DNA of 64,000 nt from Dactylorhiza incarnata. Its lineage: Eukaryota > Streptophyta > Magnoliopsida > Asparagales > Orchidaceae. The stretch is taken from positions 4,898,001 to 4,962,000 of the forward strand of contig JAWHQI010000068.1 in the NCBI GenBank assembly GCA_033032865.1, read 5' to 3'. Below, piece by piece: positions 10,639 through 20,810 of the stretch; within the stretch, counting starts at the first letter, position 1; every line of letters begins with the position of its first letter. Made by a program: the position numbers and the translations under genes. A model generated the notes under the pieces. The model searched no databases. It saw only the letters and a program-made list of their open reading frames with translations, and had not been told where the DNA came from.

Positions 10639-11755
10639 TGTTGGAGTTTCCATGGTGATCTGGAACTGGTCAAATATCTAGTCTCACTGCCAACGCGATA
10701 TGAGCCTATGGGGTCACACATAAGAGTGTATGGAGAAATTGGAGGAAGATTTGTATTAACAAGTGTGGATAAAAATTCGTTCGACGAATTCAAAGCCTGT
10801 TAGTCGAATGGCTGTAATAGCGCATTCGTCGAACGGCTATAATAGCGCGTTCGACGAATGGCTATAATAGCGCAATCGTCGAACGGCTATAATAGAGCGT
10901 TCGTCGAATGGCTATAATAGCGCGTTCGTCGAATGGCTATAATAGCGTGTTCGACGAACAGCTAGTGTAGCCGGTTCGACGAATGGCTAATGTGTTCGAC
11001 GAACGGCTATTGTAGACGGTTCGACGAACGGCTAATGCGTTCGATGATCGGCTATTGTAGCCGGTTTGACGAACGGCTAATGCGTTCGACGAATGACTAT
11101 TGTAGCCGGTTCGACAAACGGCTAATGCGTTCGATGAACGGCTATTGTAGTCGGTTCGACGAATGGCTAATGCGTTCGACGAACGCTTGCCGATTTGTCG
11201 AACGAAGTTTACGACTTCAGTTACATCGTGGGCGTGCGGATAGCGTCTCTTTTACGCTGGGTATAAAAGAATATGATTCTCTTCCGACCCGAGTGCGACC
11301 TAATTTTGCGAGAGATAAATTGAGGCGGAAGTGTTCCGACTGAAGTAATTTTTGACGGAAGAGTTCTGTTCCTCTCCCTCCGCCGCCGCCGCCTCCTCTA
11401 CCTGACGTCGGACTTAGCAGTTCGTGGGAGATATAGAGAGTAGTTCTTCTCTGACCTAGATCTTGTGCGACAAGAGACTAGGGTTCTCCAGCACTCGTGT
11501 GGACTTCCCATAGAGGTGCTGATCTATTTCAGCGATTGGAACTCAGAAATTTGCCATTGGAGCATCTCGGTTAAGCTTAGACTTAACCCCCTTCAGGTTT
11601 AAATTTATGTATTGCATTGTGATGCTTTTATTCATTTCTTGAATCATGAAATCGCTAGATCCGAACTCTTTTGGGTTGTTCTAGTTATCATTTTATTCCG
11701 CTGCGCATATTAGATATGTTGTTATCATTTTGAATGATGCGTAGAAAACCCAACA
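10639..11755 (+). repeat. Element C 3' LTR
   Basis: 1117 bp, TGTTGGAGTTTCC to AAACCCAACA. U3 is dominated by a tandem palindrome array (10769-11210). A TATA box TATAAAAG lies at 11262-11269, downstream of that array. No Sirevirus-type C tract near the end, in keeping with a different lineage. Confidence 0.9.
10769..11210 (+). repeat. Tandem array of TTCG(A/T)CGAA palindromes
   Basis: About 19 degenerate units by eye. Each has the core GTTCGACGAA or its reverse form TTCGTCGAAC followed by an (A/T/C)GGCTA-type tail; early units carry GGCTATAATAGCG and later ones GGCTATTGTAGCCGG. Orientation of the core changes between units. The array lies in U3 of element C, roughly 50-490 bp upstream of the TATA box. 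Confidence 0.85.
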
Positions 11756-13350
11756 TTACATTGATGAAGATATCAATGATGTTCTTCTCACAAGTCCTCC
11801 TTCTCTAGTCAGACAAAAGGAAGGAGAATCCTCAACAACTGAGGCTTTTCCAAGAAAGGAATGGACAGAGGCTGAAAAGAAGGTCAAGGCATGTGATGCC
11901 AAGGTCATGAATATTTTAGTGTCAACAATGTCAAATGACATCTTCCATAAGGTTGATGAATGCCGATCAGCAAAGGAGATCTGGGATTCACTTACCACAA
12001 TGGTGGAGGGAAGTGCTGATGAAAGAAAGGACAAAAAGTCCCTTCTTATATCCCAGTATGAGAACTTCCAAAAGAAGGCTGAAGAATCTGTTGCCAATAT
12101 GTATGACAGATTCAGTCTTATCATTAATGAGCTCGGAGGTTAGATAAGGAAAGTTCCTTGACTGAAATTAATGATAAGATTCTCATGTGCTTCCCTAGCT
12201 CATGGGACTAAAGGATCTAGGCAATCAGAGAATTCAGATTCCACTGAGAGATCTCAACTGAAGATTTGCTAGGAAAGCTTAAGTCCTGTGAGATGCTTCT
12301 GAAAAACAGGGCTGAGGCTGAAGAAAGAGAGACCTCTCCAGCTCCTGTTCAAAGGTCCCTTGCTCTCAAAGCTACTAAAGGAGAGTCCTCCATTCCTGAG
12401 GATGAAATGTTCAGTCTGCTGGCAAAGAGATTCAAGAAGTGGGTGAAGACTGGGGACTCAAGGAGAAGAGAAAGGGACTCAAGGCACAGATATGATAAGA
12501 CTCCAAAGAAAGAGGTTATCTGCTATACCTGCAACAAACCAGGGCACATTGCTCCTGACTTCCCACAAGAGCAAAGCGGGAATATCAACAGCAAGGATGA
12601 GAAGAAGAAGAAGAAGTCCTTCAGAGGAAAGGACATGAAGAAAACCAAAGGCTTTATTGCTGAGACATGGAGTGATTCTGAAGCAGAGCTAGACTCATCA
12701 TCATCTGAGAGTGATGCTGAAGCAGAAGCTGTAGCAGCCTGCATGATGGCACTGGGAATGGCATCGGATGATGAAGATGATCAGGTATCATCTGTCTTTG
12801 ATGAATTTGATTTTAATTCAGATGATTTTAAATCATGTTTTAAAGAGTTCTGCATAGATCATCTTAGAGTAGAAAAAGAATTGAACATTGCTAGGTTTGA
12901 ATTAGAGAATCTTAAGAAAGATGAAACATTCTTAATAAATCAGAATCTAACTAATGAACTTAATGGTAAAGAGTTAGAATTGATTAAGCTTAGAGAGGAA
13001 AACACAAAACTAAAAGAAGAGCTAGCAAAGGCAAAGGACTTTGAGGACTCACTCAATGGGAGGAGTCATAAGCTCAAGGATATCACAGAAAATCTCTCTA
13101 TGAGATTTAATCACCTAGGTTTAGGAGCAGGGCCCTCCACTAGCACAGAGTCATCTAGGAAACCTGCCTGAAAAAATCCAGTTTCCATTGTAAGACCTAC
13201 TGATCATCAATCAAGTGAGAAGGGTGAATCATCCAAGGGTAAAGATAGCAGTGATATTGATAGGTTTGTTAAACCTAAAAGGGTAAATCTAAATAAGAAA
13301 GAAAAATCCCTAGGCAAGAATCATAAGGTCATAGCAAAACCTAGGAAATA
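11756..13350 (+). pseudogene. gag: Element D gag (5'-truncated, broken)
   Basis: Copia-type Gag. The first visible residues (IDEDINDVLLTSPP) match the N-terminal region of Gag in F and H (NSIDEDIFDVIITGPP), so the start was cut off by element C. Next come MNILVSTMSNDIF and a Gag core, a frameshift with stops near 12140-12265, then a knuckle CYTCNKPGHIAPDF whose last Cys is replaced by Phe. A Lys-rich stretch, Ser/Asp/Glu-rich acidic stretches and a C-terminal coiled coil (about 12840-13060) follow. The main frame stops at 13171; related sequence goes on to about 13350. Compared with F, roughly 800 bp between the gag end and ORF2 are missing. Confidence 0.85.
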
Positions 13351-13399
13351 AAGCATTCTGCTGATCTTAAACAATTACTGCGTCGAAACATTTACACTT

Positions 13400-13476
13400 T
13401 CGAATTCTTTGTCTCTTGCTCTCTTGCTCTCCTGCTCTCTCGTGCCTCCTTCACTCTCACTTTCGCTGTCTTGCAG
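13400..13476 (+). promoter_or_regulatory. Splice-acceptor-like tract before ORF2 of D
   Basis: A long CT-rich stretch (repeats of CTCTTGCTCTC and TTCACTCTCACTTTCG) ends in CTTGCAG/GTAC with AG at 13475-13476, 17 nt before the ORF2 ATG at 13493. The matching position in F (57685) has the same layout. It suggests ORF2 is made from a spliced RNA, as an inference. Confidence 0.55.
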
Positions 13477-13492
13477 GTACAACCAACATCTA

Positions 13493-14970
13493 ATGTCTCC
13501 ACCAATGGTGAACTCTAGATTCGATGTCGACATTGACTCCTTCAATGCGGCCGCAGAAAATTCAAGGCCATCCTTGGCCTATTTGAGTCTGCTGGACTAA
13601 CAAAGCTCATCTCCACAAGATGTAAGATTCTAGAAGTAGAACTTACAGAATTCAAGAATACTATTTCAGTGACAGATGGTGGTGCTCTCCAAGGGACAAT
13701 CTCGGTCCAATACATAAGTGTATCTGAGGAGATTCTCTCCCAAACTTTTGATCTACCCACAGGAAATGACTCAGACGAACTAACAGCAGAGGAAGTAAAG
13801 GCTGTTCTAGAAATAATGCAATTCAGAAAGGAGAAGCCAATCAATCTCAAGAAGATTGATGTGGCAGAAGATTACAGGTTTCTAGCTGACATTGTTGGGA
13901 AGGTCCTATTATGCAAAATTTCTGCCCATGATGCAATTCCCAAGCAACAACTGCAGATCATGGGAGCTCTTATTTTGAAGAAGAAAATCAATTGGGGAAG
14001 ATGCCTACTTAAGATGATTGGGCATAAGTACTCCCATAAGGAGAATGCCTATATGAGGATAATGAGCCAAGTGCTCTTCAAACACTACCCAAACATCTGC
14101 AAGTCAAAAGGAGTGCCTATTCCTCTTGGAAAAAGGATTACAATAGGAATATTTTCAAAATGGACCAGGCAGATCCTGAAGCCTGGTCAAGCCCCAGCCT
14201 CTCTGCCTCCATCTCCTTCTCCTCAAGAGCCAGACAGGCAGATTCCAGACCTCTCAAGAGATGATATACCTACATTGGACACTATTTCAGACCTCCATCA
14301 CCATTATCCTCAGGATCAATAACAACAACAACAACAGTTCCAATCCTCCTCAGCAACTGAGCCATCTCCTCAAACAGCCTATCAACCATCATCTAATCTC
14401 ATTCCAGATTATCACACTGCTCCACCTCCACCACCACCATATCACTTCTCCCCTGAAGTTTACCATCCTCTCACTCCTGTTCAAGAAGAGCTCCCTCCAC
14501 CACCTACAATTGATCTTGACCAGATAATCTCCAAAATAGTGGCCATGGCCTCCTCAACTTTTGCAGATCAAGTAGCCTCTTAGGCCAGGAAATTTGACAA
14601 TAAATACTCACAGATAGAGGGTGAGTTATTAAGATTTCACAAAAAATTTCAGAGCCTCAAAGATTTTATATCTTCCTCCATGGTCATAAAGGAATTCTTA
14701 ACCTCCCTGGCCAGTAAGGTTAAGAAGGGGGAGAACATTTTGGAGGAAGAAAGACCTGTTCTAGAGTTGAGTGGACAAAATAAAAGTGATGCCAATGAAG
14801 CTCCTGACAAAACTACTATAATCCAACAAGCACAGATCCGGGGGGAGCCTGCAAATCAGGGGGAGTCTACCCCAGATGTACAAAGCGATCTAGATGTAGA
14901 AATGGAAGCTGTAAGCACAGCTGCAGCTCTAGCTCAAGATGAAATTCAGGACCAGGTCCAGTTAAGATGA
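13493..14970 (+). pseudogene. Element D ORF2 (additional ORF replacing pol)
   Basis: Sense ORF of about 490 codons between gag and the 3' LTR, where pol would be. It begins MSPPMVNSRFDVDIDSF. One missing T near 13559, a TAA at 14320 and a TAG at 14581 break it; both stops differ by one C-to-T change from a Gln codon. The N-terminal 220 residues are mainly helical, with VQYISVSEEILSQTFDLP and LLCKISAHDAIPKQQLQIMG, which resembles the plant retroelement ORF family called putative plant transposon protein (Transposase_32). Next come a Gln/Pro/His-rich stretch (14290-14510) and a C-terminal coiled-coil-like part. No enzyme motif seen. Function unknown; homologous to the ORF2 start in F. Confidence 0.6.
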
Positions 14971-16668
14971 ATAGGGGGAGATTGTTGGGAAAAACCCCTT
15001 TTGATTTAACTTAACAAATTATTTAAAAGTGATTTTATCTACTAGGGTTAAATTACCATTGTATACTGAGGGTAATATGGTCATTAGATGTCTTAGGAAG
15101 TCACACTCAACATCGGGTGTCGGGACCAGGTCAAGGTCAAAATTGGGCTATGTTAACATTTGCGTCGAATAGAATTCGACGCAACATCGAGTCCATATCA
15201 ACACTGCTCTGACTAGAAGTCCAAGTGGTTTAAGCCCTCTGGCGAAGTAACTCAAGTCGACATAACATCGAATAGATGTCGACGTAGAGGTCAGGGACTT
15301 GTCGGAGTAACTGGAGTAGTCGACGCAGCTTCTACTTCAACTCGACGCAGAAGATGTTATTTGTCGAAGCCATCTAAAGTCGACGTGACGTGGACTTCAT
15401 CTCAACGCAGAAGATGAAGCTCAGAGCCAGGCAGATCAACATGACGTACACGTCAATAGGATATCGACCCAACATCGACTAGCAGAGTTCAGTCGGAGCA
15501 CAGATGAAATCGAAGCAGCTCCTAGAAGAACTCGAAGCTACGTCGATAAGAGAAGAAATGAATTCGATGATACGTCGAATACAGTCTATAAAAGTATATC
15601 CTTTCAGTTGTCTTTCTGATCCTTCTTTCATGTCCCACATCCTTCAAGACTGTTCCCCAATGGCTCAATAATTGCCTGAAATAGAAAGGAGCATTAAAGA
15701 AGGACACAAAAGGTTTCTTGGAACCATATTCCTTGTAGGTGGTCGGGACGAGAATTAAAGAGGAAAGAAAGAGAAAGTGATAAGCAGATTACCTTATGAA
15801 GGCATATCAAAAAGGGAAAGGATTTTGAATTGGAAGAAGAAAGGATAAAAAGAGAAGGGAAGATAGAGGCAGACAAAGCATTAATCACTATCAGTCGTCT
15901 CCTTTATTTTCTAGGGCATCCTCTTCTTATTCCACTCTCAGGAACTCTAACACAGCAAACAAAAAGAGAAGAAGGCTCTGTTGTTCTTCATCAAATAGAA
16001 CAGAGGATCTGAAAGCTTCTCTTCTTCACAATCTCATAGCATCCAGATCACAATCTGAAGAAGAAGAAAGGATCTGATAATACAAAGCTTCTGCAAAACA
16101 TCACTATCAAAAGCAGGGGCTAATCAAGAGCAGATCCTTTGGAACAACTCATAGGCTGATCTTCATACAGCCATCTTCAAGAATTCTGAGAACAGAATTC
16201 CTTCAACCTTCTCCCTTCTTCTTTCTCATTCTGTAAAAGAGTTTTATTAATCCCTCTTCAAACGATTCAGTGGTTCAAAATCTCCTCATCAAAATATCTG
16301 GTGGTTCAAGATCTCCTTATGAAAAGTTTTGTGGTTCATGATCTCCTTGTCAAAAGATCATTGGTTCTAAGAGTCTCCTGATCAAAAGACTCAGGCACAG
16401 GTGGTGCATTCCTACCAGGTGGTAGAAGAGAGGACTACCCACATTTTGGTGAACCTCTATAAAGTTTATTGTGTCTGTTCTGTGATTTTCTGTGCTGTCC
16501 CAGTCTTTTATTTTGCACTTATTTGCTACATTCTTTATTCTGCTTGGATTGTTAAGCATAACTCCTTAGAATAATTTATTGTTAAACACAGTTAGGATAG
16601 AAATATTTTAAAACTCTATTCACCCCCCCCCCCCTAGAGGAATCTCAGAGGCACATTGTGCACTTTCA
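14971..16668 (+). repeat. Element D polypurine tract and 3' LTR
   Basis: Tract ATAGGGGGAGAT (14971-14982), then an LTR of 1686 bp from TGTTGGGAAAAACC (14983) to CACTTTCA (16668). U3 carries many TCGACG/GTCGAA half-palindromes (about 15160-15580). They lead to a TATA box TATAAAAG at 15587-15594. A degenerate repeat of GGTTCAAGATCTCC units (16268-16380) lies further down. A run of 13-14 C near 16622-16634 comes shortly before the end. TG-CA ends are intact. Confidence 0.88.
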
Positions 16669-17983
16669 ACTGCTACTGCTCGTTTCTTCTGAACAACTAG
16701 TTTGAAGGCTGGATCTATGTTTAAATGATGGCAAGCTACATCAGGATCCATCGCTGGCATGTCATTTGCTAACCAAGCGAACACACACATCTAGTCTAAA
16801 TAAGCAAGCTATTAACTCCTCCTTTTCAATTTTGGAATGTTCTGCATTATCTGAAAGCACTTTGCCCTCATCTCCCTCAACCGGAATAACCTGGATACCC
16901 TAGGCAGGTTCTAAGTGAGTTTCTTCAGCTCAACTTTTAATCTCAACCTCCTGATCTTCTAAAATGGATTCTCTCGAGACTTCCATTTTTTGACCTGAGC
17001 ATGTCGATCTCAAAAATAAGCAGAAGAGAACAACAAAGTGATCTAAGAAGGGCGGCCAATAAAGCAAAAGATAAATTTCCAGAAATCAGTTTAAATTGAG
17101 TGAGATAAAAGCAGCGGAAAAGAGATGAAGAAAAGGCAAATTTTATTGAAACAAATTCATTTACAAACAACAGCCTCGAAGAGGCTTAGAGGAGTTTAAT
17201 AGCTAAAAAACAAAAGGACAGCTATCAGCTAGAAATGAGCTCAAATTTGGGTATTGGGATCTCCTCATTCAGAACTCAGAGGTATTAGTACTTCATCTTC
17301 GACTCCCAACTAGGAGGCTATGTCGACAAAACTAACAGTCTTCATATAGTACTCTCGGGCTAGCCTGGGATCTCTCCTGACACTTAACTGCTTCCCTTGA
17401 GGAGACAATTTGAGGGCAAGATGGAACATAGATACTACAGGTCTATACTGGTTGAGGATGGGTCTACCAAAAATTGCATAGTAGCTGCTAGGAGAATCTA
17501 CTACTTTGAATTCGGCTTTCTTGATGATCCCACCCATCATAATAGTTAGAGAAACTTTCCCTTCGACCTCTTTCTTCTCTCCTGAGAAGCCATAAAGGGG
17601 CCCTTTGGTAGAAAGCATTTGCGTCACAGTCTTCAGGGCTTTGAAGGTAGGTTGAACAATAAGTTTACCAAGCTTCCGGTATCCACCAGAATCCTTTCGA
17701 CTGTGAAATTCTCTATCACAGCCTTAATGACAAGTGCATCATTAAAGGGATTCCCGTATGGTGGAAGGTCTTCTTTGCTGAATACAACCACCTTCGGAAT
17801 AGGGGCTGAGGTAGAGGCAACGGAGACTTCATCCCTGAAGACTCTGGCCATACTGGACTTCTTAGAGGACTCGAGTCCAGCACCCCCATGGATGCAAAAG
17901 ATCAAACCATTTCCCCACTCATTGTCCGCCTCTAGGCACTCATAACCGATGTGGAGGATACCAAAGAGGTTGGCATCATCCAC
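16669..17983 (-). pseudogene. pol: Element E protease and RT start (broken)
   Basis: Protease: ERILVDTGSLVNLLF (about 17683-17639), the gypsy retropepsin active site DTG, then after a frameshift the block YYAIFGRPILNQYRPVVS and SVRRDPRLAREYYMKT seen in Tat-type elements. The lower-coordinate end (about 16840-16669) reads, with stops, like the RT entrance of gypsy elements (an FAW.ANDMPAMDPDVACHHLN-type string). It is broken there by element D. The frame between 17310 and 16850 has several stops. Order gag-PR-RT is kept. Confidence 0.78.
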
Positions 17984-18460
17984 CTCCTAACACTCCCAAC
18001 CAACCTCAGTGATGATCTTTTCCTTCTTTGACTAGTCTTCAACCTTTTTATCGATCAGATCTTGGAGTTTGCCTTCTTTGAGGAGCTTCTCAATCAAGAA
18101 CCTGAGTGCTCTGCAATTTTTAGTCTGATGCCCCCTCTCTTTATGTAATTCCCAATTGAGACTTTGGTTTCAGAATTTGACATCGGACTTCATTGGAGCT
18201 GGCCTCTTGAAGAAGGGTTGTTTTTCGATAATTTCCAAAATTTCTGAGATAGGAAGAGGCAGAGCTGCAAAAAACTCTTGCAAGTTGTTAAAGGGCTACT
18301 TAGGCTGGTTAGCAGGAAGAGGTAGGAGAGGAAGACAAGTTAATGGCTGAGCCTGAGCAGGATGCTGCCATTGAGTGCATTGTTGATGGTTAACGACTGG
18401 GCGATGATGGCGAAAGTTTCTGCCTCAAGCAGCCTGAGGTTGGTACTCTTGGCGAGCTAG
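17984..18460 (-). other. Element E spacer between gag core and protease
   Basis: No intact frame. By position it is the nucleocapsid and linker part of gag, now full of stops. I see no intact zinc knuckle. Confidence 0.5.
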
Positions 18461-19493
18461 CTACTGATGATGTTGAGGAGCTAAAGAAGAGGAGATGCTA
18501 CCACCCTGGTAAGCCATGTTGGGGAGGTATGAAACATACTCTGGATTGTAGATCGCACCCTCGATGAACCTGTTCACAATTGAAATTAGTTCTTGGTAAG
18601 AACGAGGTTCTTTGGTAGTGACTTTCGGCTTCAGAGGGCCCTCTTGGAGGGCGTTGATGAATGCAACTTGGTGGAGGACGGGGCCGACATCATGGATACT
18701 CGGGATTTCTTCCTGAAAATGGACGGCCAAGTGAGCTATGGTCTCACTTTCACCTTGCCTGATCTTGAAAAGGGCCGCATGGCCACTCTTTCGTTTCCTT
18801 GAGGTGGCAAACCTCAAGTGAAACTCTCTCCTCAGGTCTGCAAAGTATGTAATAGACTTGGTAGGGAGGCTAAAGAACCACTCCCTGGCTTCACCTCCAA
18901 GGGAGGTCACAAACATCTTACAACGGAGAGCTTTAGACAAGGTCCTCATCGACACTGCAGCTTCAAAAACTTGCAGGTGAGAGATCGGATAATCTATCCC
19001 AGAATACACTGGAAGTCGGGGCTCTCGAAAACCCGTGGGAACAGGTTCCCACCTCACTTAATCCACGAACAGGGAAGGCTCTTCCCACAAGTCACCTGGT
19101 AGAGGAGCAACGCCCTCCTGAAACTCAGAGCTCGAGCAGGACTTCCCCGGGCAACGGCCTAGTAAACTCCTGCTGAGCAGCGAACTCTACCCCCTGAGAC
19201 TACAAAGGTGCGACAGCCAAGAGGTCCACGCAGTCAGAAACCTAACCGCAGGCAGGCTGGACAGCTGCTGGCGTAGTGACCTCAATGTCTTGAAGAGCTA
19301 GCCGCTAGGAAATTACTTCTAAAGCTTTTCCTATTGCCTCCGTCTGCTGGGCGGTCTCGTGCTGAGCTCGAGCAAACTCTTGTCGAGTTTGCTCGAGTGC
19401 CCGCTCGAAGCGTGCTTCTAGATCTTCAGAGTTCGCGTGACCTACATCAGGATGACCGTCACTGAACTGACTCCGCAACTCTCGATCTGTCAT
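18461..19493 (-). pseudogene. gag: Element E gag (broken)
   Basis: A likely start is 19493 (MTDRELRSQF). A helical, Glu/Gln-rich N-terminal part ends at a stop near 19305. After frameshifts comes the retrotransposon Gag core at 19057-18461: ALRCKMFVTSLGGEAREWFF, then LRREFHLRFATSRKRK and QGESETIAHLAVHFQEE, a classic gypsy capsid pattern. Related but broken sequence continues to about 18000 before protease. Confidence 0.8.
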
Positions 19494-19547
19494 CTCAGAC
19501 CGCCGCACTTCACCAGCAAATCCAATCTGAAGGTCGCGTGTTCGTTC

Positions 19548-20099
19548 TGTTGATGCAAAAATTGCACCTCCATAACTCACACTCGAGAATCGGAAGAGAA
19601 ACTTTGAACTGCCAGTTACTAGGTTGCTGAGAGTGTCAAACATGATATCGCTGAGAGATAAGTGGAGATCGTCGCTCTAATAACTCTTAGCTGGGAGAAG
19701 ATCCTAGAAGGAAAAATACTAGAGGTTAGAGGAGTGAAAATCAATACTGATTGGCTCCGCAATTAGCTCCAAACACCATCCAAAAGTCCTTTTCTGAGGA
19801 CCACTACCCCTCTATTTATAGATGCATAGGCTGCCCAAACGGGTAGCTTCTAAAATTACGGGCTGCCCGGGATTTAGGAGAAGCTGGATAGGGGTGAGAA
19901 GTTTCCTGTCATGCCTTTGTCAGAGATAGAAGAGAGATTTAGACCGTGCAAACTCTGGGATGGCTGGCAACCCGAACTGACGAGATTACTAGGCGGTCTC
20001 GTGACTGAGACCGTGTGATCAGTCAGATAGAACCGATCTGGTGGACGAGACCGCATGAACTTCCTTGATTAACAGGTATAGCGATCTTCCGGGCGAACA
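19548..20099 (-). repeat. Element E 5' LTR
   Basis: 552 bp. On the minus strand TGTTCGCCCGG to GCATCAACA. A TATA-like CTATAAATAG lies on the minus strand near 19822-19813. No recognisable primer-binding site follows the end, so it may have been lost; the left boundary is therefore less sure than the right. Confidence 0.65.
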
Positions 20100-20539
20100 C
20101 TCCTTATCAAAAGATCTGGGTGGTTCAAGATCTCCTTATCAAAAGATCTGAGTGGTTCAAGATCTCCTTATCAAAAGATCTGAACGGTTCAAGATCTCCT
20201 TATCAAAAGATCTTTGGTTCTAAGAGTCTCCTTATCAAAAGAGTCAGGCATTGGTTACGCATTCCTACCAGGTGGTAGAAGAGGGGACTACCCACATTTT
20301 GGGGAACCTCTATAAAATCTTGTGACTTCTATGTGTGTTAATTTTCTGTGTTGTCCCATATAGCTTACAACTTTTCTGCTTTACTTTAACAGCATTAATT
20401 TTATTTTGTGTTAGGTATTGTTGAAGCTTAACACTAAGTGTTTTTATTGTGTGTGCACAAATTGGATAGAAATATTTTTAAATCTCTATTCACCCCCCCC
20501 CCCTCTAGAGTATACTCAGAGTCACACTATTAACTTTCA
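20100..20539 (+). repeat. Element F 5' LTR, distal piece
   Basis: Right part of an LTR like that of D: four GGTTCAAGATCTCCTTATC units (20110-20215), TATA-like TATAAAAT (20311-20318), a C run near 20491 and the end CTTTCA at 20539. The left part was displaced by element E and lies outside the window. Confidence 0.85.
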
Positions 20540-20552
20540 ATTGGTATTAGAG
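20539..20552 (+). other. Element F primer-binding site
   Basis: ATTGGTATTAGAG follows the LTR; compared with TTGGTATCAGAG of element H it has one C-to-T change. Complementary to initiator tRNA-Met. Confidence 0.75.
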
Positions 20553-20640
20553 GGAGGTTGATCATTAAAAGGTTAACACCTTGATCAAAAAAAGACCTCC
20601 TACTCTTATTTCTTTACAATAAATTTATTTTATAAAGAAA

Positions 20641-20810
20641 ATGAGTTCTAAGGATTATGCCTCAACAAGACCTCCAGTGTGTAACCTAAATAAGTTTACG
20701 CTCTGGAAGGCCAAAATAAAGTTATATATGAACTCTATTGATGAGGACATCTTTGATGTTATCATTACAGGTCCTCCAGCCCCATACAAGAAGGATGCCA
20801 GTGGAGCTTC
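20641..20810 (+). pseudogene. gag: Element F gag, N-terminal piece
   Basis: Starts MSSKDYASTRPPVCNLNKF at 20641, the same start as element H (MAQNKEYSSTRPHMCNLNKF). The open frame runs through the copia Gag N-terminal region LYMNSIDEDIFDVIITGPP and is cut at 20810 by element G. It continues at 29913 after G. The five bases GCTTC at 20806-20810 are the target duplication of G. Confidence 0.88.

Larger units (their letters stand above)
9315..11755 (+). mobile_element. Element C: Ty1/copia retrotransposon of another lineage, 3' part
   Basis: RNase H end, noncoding region, polypurine tract and 3' LTR. RNase H and LTR differ clearly from the Sireviruses around it; the RNase H resembles the Tork/TAR group, though lineage is uncertain. 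Its left part is outside the window, beyond B. It is inserted in the gag of element D, which resumes at 11756. Confidence 0.85.
11756..16668 (+). mobile_element. Element D: pol-less copia-type element with gag and ORF2, 3' part
   Basis: Gag interrupted by C at its N-terminal part, then ORF2, polypurine tract and 3' LTR. No protease, integrase, RT or RNase H lies between gag and the LTR. Gag and LTR are close to element F and related to element H, which does have pol. Inserted in the RT region of gypsy element E. Confidence 0.85.
16669..20099 (-). mobile_element. Element E: Ty3/gypsy retrotransposon (Tat-like), 5' part
   Basis: On the minus strand: 5' LTR, gag, protease and the start of RT. 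It is cut at RT by element D and continues left of the window. Gag and protease blocks resemble the Tat/Retand/Ogre branch. It is inserted in the 5' LTR of element F, whose LTR sequence starts right after CAACA-type end GAACA at 20099. Confidence 0.82.

Noticed and set aside
10769..11210. Regular repeats resembling a CRISPR array
   Set aside because: Plant nuclear DNA, units abut, cores are palindromic in mixed orientation, and there are no unique spacers. It is an LTR U3 repeat.
13493..14970. Envelope-like gene in D
   Set aside because: No signal peptide or membrane segment is visible; position alone does not make it an envelope.
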